DNA from: Cellulomonas flavigena DSM 20109
GTDB taxonomy: Bacteria > Actinomycetota > Actinomycetes > Actinomycetales > Cellulomonadaceae
Direction of reading: 5' to 3'
Assembly: GCF_000092865.1 (NCBI RefSeq)
Contig: NC_014151.1
Location: 2,542,001-2,606,000, forward strand
Length of the DNA stretch: 64,000 bases
Below, piece after piece: positions 57,750 through 64,000 of this stretch. Made by a program: the position numbers and the translations under genes. How positions within the stretch are numbered: position 1 is the first letter of the stretch; each line of letters begins with the position of its first letter. The notes beneath the pieces are model-generated. The model had not been told where the DNA came from, made no database searches, and saw nothing but the letters and a program-made list of their open reading frames with translations.

Positions 57750-58862
57750 TCAGCGCGGCCGCGCGCCCGTCCCCCTGCTCCCGCGGGACGGGCCCGGCCC
57801 GGGGCACGGCGCGGGCGTCGGGTCGGGCGGCACGCCGGCAGTCAGCACGGCGAGCACCGCGTGGTAGGCGGGCTTGGGTGCGCCGGCGCGGTCGAACAGC
57901 AGCGGCGTCCCGCCGGGGCGCCAGGAGTCGACGTCCCGCACGCCCCAGACGGTGATGCCGGTGCACCGCTGCACCGCGAGGCATGCGGACACGACCCGCG
58001 CGTAGTCCGCGGCCTGCACGTCGCCCGACCCCTCGACGTCCAGCTCGGTGATCTGCACCTCCACGCCGAGCGCCGTGAAGGCCTCGAGCGTGGCCCGGTA
58101 GTCCTCCGGGACGGGCGTGTGCGGGCCGAAGTGCGACTCGAGCCCGACGCAGTCGATCGGGACGCCCCGGGCCCGCAGGTCCGCGACCATGGCGAGCACC
58201 GCCTGCGTCTTCGCGTGCCGCAGGTCGTCGGTGTGGTAGTCGTTGTAGCAGAGCCTCGCCCCCGGGTCCGCCGCACGCGCTGCTCGGAAGGCCGCCTCGA
58301 TCCAGTCGTCGCCCGTGCGCTGGAAGTTCGAGGCGCGCCGCGCCCCGGTGCCGTCGACGAAGGCCTCGCTCACGACGTCCCACGAGTGGACCTCGCCGCG
58401 GTAGTGCTCGACCACGCGCGTGACGTGCTCGAGCATCGCCTCGCGCAGTGCCGAGCCGGCCAGGCCTGCGAGCCAGCCCGGTTGCCCGGCGTGCCACAGC
58501 AGCGTGCGCCCGCGCACCTGCGTGCCACGCGCGCGCGCCCAGTCGACCGCACGGTCGCCCGCGTCGAACGTGAAGCGGCCACGCACGGGCTGCAGGGCGT
58601 CGAGCGTGAGCTCGTTCTCGGGCGTGACCGAGCCGAACTCGCGCTCCACGAGCCCCACGTACGTCGGGTCGCCCAGCCGCGCGGACTGCAGCGCGGTGCC
58701 GAACGAGCGCCCGGTCAGCCGCGCCGCGTCGTCGAGGCCCGCGACCGCCGACCAGCCCGGCGCGGCGGGCACGCCGATCGCGAGCACGGTGGCGAGCGCG
58801 AGCGCGCCGGTGCGGCGCCGGTGCCGAGCCACCGCACCTCGCGTCTTTCGCGTCCACCTCAC
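57750..58862 (-). CDS. Secreted GH10 endo-1,4-beta-xylanase
   Basis: 370 residues from GTG at 58862, with an AGGAGG Shine-Dalgarno. A basic Arg-rich head, a hydrophobic core and WSA (cleavage near residue 39) form a signal peptide. The GH10 barrel follows: SVTPENELTLDA, RTLLWHAGQPGWL, acid/base Glu166 in WDVVSEAF, YNDYHTDD and nucleophile Glu273 in VQITELDVEG. The normally invariant Asn before the acid/base Glu is Ser165. It ends in a Pro-rich tail without a carbohydrate-binding module. It should cut xylan or related beta-glycans outside the cell. Confidence 0.9.
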   Translation of the reverse strand: MRWTRKTRGAVARHRRRTGALALATVLAIGVPAAPGWSAVAGLDDAARLTGRSFGTALQSARLGDPTYVGLVEREFGSVTPENELTLDALQPVRGRFTFDAGDRAVDWARARGTQVRGRTLLWHAGQPGWLAGLAGSALREAMLEHVTRVVEHYRGEVHSWDVVSEAFVDGTGARRASNFQRTGDDWIEAAFRAARAADPGARLCYNDYHTDDLRHAKTQAVLAMVADLRARGVPIDCVGLESHFGPHTPVPEDYRATLEAFTALGVEVQITELDVEGSGDVQAADYARVVSACLAVQRCTGITVWGVRDVDSWRPGGTPLLFDRAGAPKPAYHAVLAVLTAGVPPDPTPAPCPGPGPSRGSRGTGARPR

Positions 58863-59440
58863 CGCGCACCTCCTCGCTGCTGCCGCCGTCCGCGACGGAC
58901 GGGGGTCGCGCGACGCCGGTCGGGGGCGCCCGGCCGGTGACCGGTGCCGGGCCCCCGCAGCTGCAACGTGCTGCCCGACGTCCGCTGCGACCACCCGCCG
59001 AACCGTTTCCGCCCGTCGCGCTGCCCCTAGGGGCCGCGTGGTGAGCCCGCAAGTTTCGGTCGGCCTGCGCCCTGGCGCATGTCGCGGCTCGCCTCGCCGC
59101 GAGGCCGCAGACCGCGGCGGCCCTGTTCAGGGACCTGCCCGGCACCACGTCGGGCGTGCCGCGCGTGCGCTCCCGCTCCGAATCGCTTCAGCAGGCCGGC
59201 CAACCTCGCGACAGTTTTCCGCAACTTCCCCGCATGTCTTGACGGAACCACCGTGCTCAGGCCACGGTCGTCACCCGAGGGCACACGGCACCGACACCGC
59301 AGCCCGACCACGCTCCCGGTGCCGGGCGGACCGCGCCGCCCGGCACTGGGGTTCCACCAGCACGACGCACCGCGGGGCGGTGGGCCCGTCGGCCCACCGC
59401 CCCGCGCGTCCTGGCCGGGCGCGACGCGCGCCCCGGCGGT
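58863..59440. promoter_or_regulatory. Non-coding region upstream of the xylanase gene (578 bp)
   Basis: No credible gene is seen on either strand; base composition is lower in GC near 59180-59260. Upstream of the GH10 start are CGAACCGTTTCCG (58999-59011), a near-palindromic LacI-like site, and CGCAAGTTTCG (59048-59058; CGAAACTTGCG on the gene strand), one mismatch from the CGAAAnTTTCG element described for streptomycete xylanase genes. The far end, 59371-59406, is the hpf terminator. Confidence 0.5.
59371..59406 (-). terminator. Terminator after hpf
   Basis: A perfect 16-bp stem (59371-59386 with 59391-59406, CGCGGGGCGGTGGGCC) with a 4-nt loop CGTC, 34 nt past the hpf stop. Confidence 0.85.
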
Positions 59441-60070
59441 TCAGCCGACAGCCCGGCTCGACCCCCCGGTCACGACGGGCGTGTCGAGCTTGATGACGCC
59501 GTAGCTCCACCCTCGCCGGCGGTACGCGACCGCCGGCTGAGCGGTCTCGGCGTCGACGAACAGGAAGAAGTCGTGGCCGACGAGCTCCATCTCGTACAGC
59601 GCGTCGTCGACCGTCATCGGCTCGGCCCGGTGCAGCTTCTCGCGGATGAGCACCGGCGAGTCGCCCAGCACGGTCTCGGTGACGCCGTCCTCGCCGGGCT
59701 CGTCGGGCGGCGGCGGCTGCGGCGCGGGCGGCCGCACGTCGACGGGCGTGAGCGGAGTGTGGTTGCGGTGGTCCTTGCGCCGGTCACGCGCACGCCGCAG
59801 CCGCTCGAGCAGCCGCCCCAGGGCGACGTCCAGGGCCGCGTACGCGTCGTCCGCGCACGCCTCGGCCCGGATCACCGGCCCCTTGTCCACCACCGTCAGC
59901 TCGACCTTCTCGCTGCTTCCGGACTGACGCGGGTTGGGTTCGTGCGAGACGAGGACGTCGACGCGCTGCGCGCGCGGGGCCAGCTGCTCGATCTTGGCGA
60001 GCTTGCTCTCGAGATGGGCGCGATACCGCGGGGACACCTCGGTGTGCCGGCCGGCAACCACGATCTCCAT
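59441..60070 (-). CDS. hpf: Ribosome hibernation promoting factor, long form
   Basis: 209 residues from ATG at 60070, with AGGAGG 5 nt upstream. The N-terminal YfiA-like domain (MEIVVAGRHTEVSPRYRAHL ... YAALDVALGRLLERLRRARDRRK) is joined by a Pro-rich linker to a C-terminal dimerisation domain (about 150-195; PMTVDDALYEMELVGHDFFLF). Long HPF joins two 70S ribosomes into inactive 100S particles in stationary phase. A hairpin at 60092-60110 sits just upstream of its start. It lies next to comF as in other Actinobacteria. Confidence 0.95.
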   Translation of the reverse strand: MEIVVAGRHTEVSPRYRAHLESKLAKIEQLAPRAQRVDVLVSHEPNPRQSGSSEKVELTVVDKGPVIRAEACADDAYAALDVALGRLLERLRRARDRRKDHRNHTPLTPVDVRPPAPQPPPPDEPGEDGVTETVLGDSPVLIREKLHRAEPMTVDDALYEMELVGHDFFLFVDAETAQPAVAYRRRGWSYGVIKLDTPVVTGGSSRAVG

Positions 60071-60154
60071 GTGGGCCTCCTGGGAGGTCGGGGGCGGGCA
60101 GCGCCCGCCCGGACGAGACGTACGTCTGCTGCCCCACGACGGGGGCGGGCGGCA

Positions 60155-61036
60155 TCACCTCCTCCGCCGTGCGTCCCCGCCCGACTGCTGCGGCGAGATG
60201 CCCGGCGTCCGTTCCCAGGGCACCACGCTAACCCCCCGGGGGACGTCCTGGCGCGGGACTCGCTCGTCCGGACGGGCGACCCCGGTGCCGGCCCCGCCGC
60301 CGGGTGCCGGCGTGGCCGCGAGCGCGACGGCGCCGAGCACCTGGGCGCCGGCCCCGACCAGCGCCGCGTGGCACGCCGCGAGCGTCGCGCCGGTCGTCAG
60401 GACGTCGTCGACGAGGACCACCCGGAGCCCCGCGGCACGTCGCCGGCGCCGCACGCGCACGGCGCCCACCAGCGCCGTGCGCCGCGCACGGGCCGAGAGC
60501 CCTGCGAGGTCGGGGCCCGCGCACCGCGCGAGCGCCACGAGCCGGTCCGCCGGCACGCCCGCGTCCCGCAGACCGGCCGCCACCGCGGCCGCGAGCAGCT
60601 CCACGGGGGCACGCCCACGGCGCCGACGGGCGGCCGCCGTGGACGGCACCGCGACGACCGCGACGCCGGGGTGGCGCACGTGCTCGGCGACGGCGGCGCC
60701 CGCACGCCGCGCCGCGGCGGCCACGTGGCGGTCGAGGTCCTGGCGCCCCCCGTCCTTCCACGCCGAGAGCCCGTGCCGCACCGGCCCCGCGTACCGCGCG
60801 GGCGCCCAGACGGGCAGCAGCGTCCGGCCGTCGAGGAGGTCGAGCCGCCCCGCGTCGTGGTCGCGGCGGACCGTCGCGCCGAGCAGCGTCGGCGCGCACG
60901 CGGCGCACCACGGCACGTCGGGCAGCCCGCAGCCGGCACACGCGACCGGGACGACGAGCCGTGCGACGTCCTGCCAGGCTCGCGCCGCCAGCGCAGCCGC
61001 ACGACGCACCGGCCGGGCCGTCGGATCGGGGAGCAC
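60155..61036 (-). CDS. comF: ComF-family phosphoribosyltransferase-like protein
   Basis: 293 residues from GTG at 61036, with CACCCT 6 nt upstream supporting this start. An N-terminal zinc-type cluster (CAGCGLPDVPWCAAC, about 34-48) precedes a PRTase domain (VVLVDDVLTTGATLA near 225-239). ComF proteins are linked to natural transformation in other bacteria; in Actinobacteria the gene is conserved between hpf and lpqB but its role is not settled. The last 40 residues are basic and disordered. Confidence 0.88.
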   Translation of the reverse strand: MLPDPTARPVRRAAALAARAWQDVARLVVPVACAGCGLPDVPWCAACAPTLLGATVRRDHDAGRLDLLDGRTLLPVWAPARYAGPVRHGLSAWKDGGRQDLDRHVAAAARRAGAAVAEHVRHPGVAVVAVPSTAAARRRRGRAPVELLAAAVAAGLRDAGVPADRLVALARCAGPDLAGLSARARRTALVGAVRVRRRRRAAGLRVVLVDDVLTTGATLAACHAALVGAGAQVLGAVALAATPAPGGGAGTGVARPDERVPRQDVPRGVSVVPWERTPGISPQQSGGDARRRR

Positions 61037-61157
61037 CCGCCCAGGGTGCCGCGCGCACGCCGCCCGGTGCGGCGCCACCGCCCGCACCTGTGGACCGGCC
61101 CGGCGGCGGGCGCACCTGGGGACGGCTCGGCCCGCGGGCCTCACGGCCGGCACCGCG

Positions 61158-62828
61158 TCAGCCCGGGAAAGCCGCCCCGGCGACCTCGAGCACGTCCGTC
61201 ACGCCCGGGACCGCGACCCACGTGCCGCCCTCGTGCCGCAGCACGTCACCGTCCGCCGTGACGACGTACAGCGAGCGCGTGCCCCGGTCGGCAGCGATGT
61301 CCACGACGTCCGCGACCGCGGGCAGCGGGGTGCTGCTGCCGGCGACCGGGACCAGGTACGGCGTCGGGCCCGCGTCGCCGTCGGCGAGCACGCCCAGGGT
61401 GACGTCGTCGACCCACACCAGCGATCGCGTCGGGGTGAGGGACGCACCGGCGCGCACCGCCGCGCCGAGCGTCAGCGGCACGCCTCGCTCGTCCCGCGTC
61501 ACGCCGGCGACCTCGAGCGTCGCCCCCTCCGCACCGCGCGAGACGACCGCGACGCGCGTCCCGTCACGCGACACGCGCACCGCCTCCACCGTGCGCCCGA
61601 CGAGCCAGTCCGCGGTGACCTCGACGGCCGTGCCGTCGAGCCGGACGGCGTCGAGCCGCCCCGCGGCGTCGCCACGGGCCGTCCAGACCCACGCGTACCT
61701 GTCGGCCGAGGGCGCGGCGAGCGCGGGGCCCGTGAGCAGCGTGCGCTGCTCGGCGTCGCCGACCGGCACGGCGACGAGGGTGGAGGCGTCCGCGAGGGCC
61801 ACGCGCACGCCGCCGTCGGCCGTGCGCGCCGCACTGTGCGGCCGCGAGCCCACGACCGCACCGACCCCGTCGACCGGGACGGCCGACCCACCGACGAGAC
61901 GCAGCGCCTGGCCGTCGACCAGCAGCTCGAGCTCGCCCGGGTCGGGGGCCGCCAGTGCCGTGGCGGCACCCCCGAGCGGCGCACCCCCGGCGCGCACGAC
62001 CAGCTTGTCCACGCCGAGCCGCTCCAGCGTCGCACGGAGCTGCGCCAGCAGCAGGCCGCGGTCCGCGTCCTGCACGGCCGCCGCGGGCTCGAGCGTCATC
62101 TCCGCCACCTTGCCCTCGAGCGCGACGGCCGCAGGCTTGAGCTCCGTACCGGGCGGCACCGCCGTCACCACGGCGTCCTGGAGCCACGGTGAGGGACCGG
62201 CCAGCAGCGCCCGCACCGCGGCGGTGGGCACGTTGCGGTCGCGGAACCACCGGACCTCCGGCACGAGGAGCTTCTCGTCCGGCGTGAGGAAGTACAGGTA
62301 CGCGGGGCGGAACTGCTGCACGAACCGGCGCGCCGTCACGACCAGGACGTCGGGGGCGTAGGCGATCCGCCACTCCCCCCGAGCGTTCTGCACGAGCTCG
62401 TAGCGCAGCGTCTCGACCGCGTCCGACGGCGTCTCGAGGTACCGGCCGTCCGCGTCGACCTTGGCCGAGACCGTGAGCTCCACCGTGACCTGCGCGTCGC
62501 CGGTCTGCTCGACCTCGAACCTGCTCGTGACGACCGTCCCCGCGCCCGGGTCCCACTCGGTGCTGGCGTCGGCGGCCAGGAACTGCCGGGTCTTCTCGAA
62601 CTCACCGGTCACCTCGGCGTCCGAGGCGAGCAGGAAGCCCTCGACGATCCGCTCGGGGTCCGCCCCGGGCTCGGGTCCCTGCGCGAGGACCACGACGACG
62701 TCCTGGTCGCCGTCCAGCCCGGCGTCCGCGCGGCCCTCGGTGACCGGCCCGTCCGTCGGGATCGCGACGCAGGCCGTCAGCGCCGTCAGGAGCGCCGCGA
62801 GACACGTCGCGGCCCGGACCCGCCTCAC
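61158..62828 (-). CDS. lpqB: LpqB family lipoprotein, MtrB-associated
   Basis: 556 residues from GTG at 62828, overlapping the mtrB stop by 4 nt. A signal with lipobox LTAC (Cys about residue 20) is followed by a GerMN-like domain (about 190-320) and a beta-propeller-like C-terminus (PTPYLVPVAGSSTPLPAVAD). In mycobacteria LpqB works with the sensor kinase MtrB and influences cell-wall homeostasis and division. The mtrA-mtrB-lpqB order is conserved; mtrA should lie beyond the right edge. Confidence 0.93.
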   Translation of the reverse strand: MRRVRAATCLAALLTALTACVAIPTDGPVTEGRADAGLDGDQDVVVVLAQGPEPGADPERIVEGFLLASDAEVTGEFEKTRQFLAADASTEWDPGAGTVVTSRFEVEQTGDAQVTVELTVSAKVDADGRYLETPSDAVETLRYELVQNARGEWRIAYAPDVLVVTARRFVQQFRPAYLYFLTPDEKLLVPEVRWFRDRNVPTAAVRALLAGPSPWLQDAVVTAVPPGTELKPAAVALEGKVAEMTLEPAAAVQDADRGLLLAQLRATLERLGVDKLVVRAGGAPLGGAATALAAPDPGELELLVDGQALRLVGGSAVPVDGVGAVVGSRPHSAARTADGGVRVALADASTLVAVPVGDAEQRTLLTGPALAAPSADRYAWVWTARGDAAGRLDAVRLDGTAVEVTADWLVGRTVEAVRVSRDGTRVAVVSRGAEGATLEVAGVTRDERGVPLTLGAAVRAGASLTPTRSLVWVDDVTLGVLADGDAGPTPYLVPVAGSSTPLPAVADVVDIAADRGTRSLYVVTADGDVLRHEGGTWVAVPGVTDVLEVAGAAFPG

Positions 62829-64000
62829 GACCGGCCCCGCGGTCCCGCACCCGGCGCCGTCGGTGCCGGGTCGTCGGGCCGCACGTCCGTCCGCGCCGGG
62901 TCGGTCGGGTTGCTGACGATGGCGATCTCCCCGGTCATGGGCGGCAGGTCGGGCAGGTCGGCGGGGTCGGTGCCGCGTGCGGGTGTGGTCGGCGCGACAG
63001 CCGGCTCGTCGTCCTCGGGGACGAGCGGCAGCGGTGAACCGTCGAGCCGGATGCCCGCACGGCGGGGCAGCGTCAGCCGGAAGCAGGCGCCGCGCCCCGG
63101 ACGTCCCCACGCCTCGAGCGTGCCGCCGTGCAGGTGCGCGTCCTCGAGCGAGATCGCCAGGCCCAGGCCCGTGCCGCCGGTCGTGCGCGCCCGCGCGGGG
63201 TCGGCGCGCCAGAACCGGTCGAACACGTGCAGCGCCTCCTGGGCCGTCATGCCGACGCCGTGGTCGCGCACGGTCACGGCCACCGCCGCCGCGTCGACAC
63301 CGACGCGGACCTCGACGGCGGACCCGTCGGCGCGCTCGATCCCGTTCACGAGCAGGTTCCGCAGGACCCGCTCGACGCGGCGCGGGTCGACGTCCGCGTC
63401 CGCGCGCTCGTCCGGCAGGTCCACCTGCAACCAGGACCCGCGACGGCCGGCCAGCGGCGTCGCGTTGTCGACGGCCTGCAGGACGATGTCGCGCAGGTCG
63501 CGGCGCTCGGCGTCCAGCACCGCCGCGCCGGCGTCGAACCGGCTGATCTCGAGCAGGTCGGCCAGCAGGTCCTCGAAGCGGTCGAGCTGGGTGGCCAGCA
63601 GCTCGGCGGACCGCTTGACCGCCGGCTCGAAGTCGTCGCGCGCGCCGTGGATCACCTCGCCCGCCATGCGGATGGTGGTGAGCGGCGTGCGCAGCTCGTG
63701 CGACACGTCCGACACGAACCGTCGCTGCAGCGTCGAGAGCTCCTCCATGCGGCGGATCTGGTCCTGCAGGCTCTCCGCCATCTCGTTGAAGGTGCGCGCG
63801 AGCGTCGCCATCTCGTCCTGACCGCGCACCGTCATGCGCTCCGCGAGGTGACCGTCGGCGAGCCGGTCGGCGACGTGCGCCGCCCGCCGCACCGGGTGCA
63901 CGGTGCGGCGCGTCACCATCCACGTCATGCCGCCCAGGAGCGCCACCACCGCCACCGCCGCCAGCGTCAGCGTCTGCAGCAGGAAGTCGAGCCGGTCCTG
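62825..64000 (-). CDS. mtrB: Sensor histidine kinase MtrB (cut by right edge)
   Basis: 392 C-terminal residues are visible; the N-terminus with the first membrane helix is off the window. It begins in a membrane helix (LTLAAVAVVALLGGMTW region), then HAMP, HisKA (phospho-His in VSDVSHELRTPLTT), and HATPase (NLLVNGIERADGS, VRDHGVGMT, FDRFWRAD, GGTGLGLAI). A Pro/Asp-rich tail ends the protein. MtrB phosphorylates MtrA to regulate cell-wall metabolism and DNA replication. It is coupled to lpqB. Confidence 0.95.
   Translation of the reverse strand, partial: QDRLDFLLQTLTLAAVAVVALLGGMTWMVTRRTVHPVRRAAHVADRLADGHLAERMTVRGQDEMATLARTFNEMAESLQDQIRRMEELSTLQRRFVSDVSHELRTPLTTIRMAGEVIHGARDDFEPAVKRSAELLATQLDRFEDLLADLLEISRFDAGAAVLDAERRDLRDIVLQAVDNATPLAGRRGSWLQVDLPDERADADVDPRRVERVLRNLLVNGIERADGSAVEVRVGVDAAAVAVTVRDHGVGMTAQEALHVFDRFWRADPARARTTGGTGLGLAISLEDAHLHGGTLEAWGRPGRGACFRLTLPRRAGIRLDGSPLPLVPEDDEPAVAPTTPARGTDPADLPDLPPMTGEIAIVSNPTDPARTDVRPDDPAPTAPGAGPRGRS

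Noticed and set aside
59027..59311. A 94-codon minus-strand frame upstream of the xylanase
   Set aside because: No start signal and no similarity; Arg/Gly/Ala-rich with no clear codon-position bias. Treated as non-coding control DNA.

Overview
The window is very GC-rich with strong third-position G/C bias, GTG-rich starts and the gene order of a high-GC actinobacterium. The obgE-proB-proA-nadD-rsfS block, the coaD/rsmD and rpmF/rnc/mutM blocks, and the mtrB-lpqB-comF-hpf-secA block are shared with mycobacteria and other Actinobacteria. Together with cydABDC, a secreted GH10 xylanase, a Cys-type MurA and Micrococcales-like accessory genes, this points to a Cellulomonas-like member of the Micrococcales. 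It is ordinary core chromosome: I see no prophage, insertion sequence, CRISPR array or plasmid feature. Genus and sequence-family assignments are by recognition, not by database search.

Layout. 1-1106: the 5' part of a MalT/LuxR-type ATPase regulator (cut by the left edge) and tRNA-Ala(GGC). 1232-9402, minus strand: rplU-rpmA, obgE, proB, proA, a 51-residue membrane protein, nadD, an Ala/Pro-rich membrane protein, rsfS and a GpgP-like phosphatase. 9698-13042: an RNase E/G with a very long N-terminal extension. 13509-22101: cydABDC, translationally coupled to a GAF-GAF sensor kinase that faces a NarL/DevR-type response regulator. 22121-25688: a 2-hydroxyacid dehydrogenase, then mutM, rnc, rpmF and a DUF177 gene. 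25907-30038: a SepIVA-like coiled coil and coaD, three plus-strand genes (one a truncated RsbQ-like hydrolase next to an acetyltransferase and a saccharopine-dehydrogenase-like gene), then rsmD. 30035-36080: an ABC exporter pair, recG and a FakA-like DAK2 protein. 36413-43111: rpmB, an acetyltransferase, thiL, a DUF3515 lipoprotein, ddl, a Cys/Met-metabolism PLP enzyme, gpsA and plsC. 43148-47635: murA, leuCD and a divergent IclR-type (NdgR-like) regulator. 47860-48147: tRNA-Glu(CTC) and tRNA-Gln(CTG).

48312-53411 is the least understood stretch. It holds a DUF6912-like gene, an orphan CpaE-like MinD ATPase with a CpaB-like SAF membrane protein, a small HTH protein, a protein that looks like two Sm-like barrels, a LysM membrane protein and an Rv3235-like protein. 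No pilus motor, platform or pilin gene is visible here. 53486-64000: secA, a YcaQ-type glycosylase, a GH10 xylanase, hpf, comF, lpqB and mtrB (cut by the right edge).

Functionally the window combines translation and ribosome maintenance (rplU, rpmA, rpmB, rpmF, obgE, rsfS, hpf, rnc, rne, rsmD), envelope building (murA, ddl, plsC, gpsA, mtrB-lpqB, secA), cofactor and amino-acid synthesis (nadD, coaD, thiL, proAB, leuCD), respiration under low oxygen (cyd genes plus sensor) and plant polysaccharide use (GH10). A recurring feature is a -10-like hexamer 6-7 nt before the start codon of about a dozen genes, which suggests widespread leaderless transcription.
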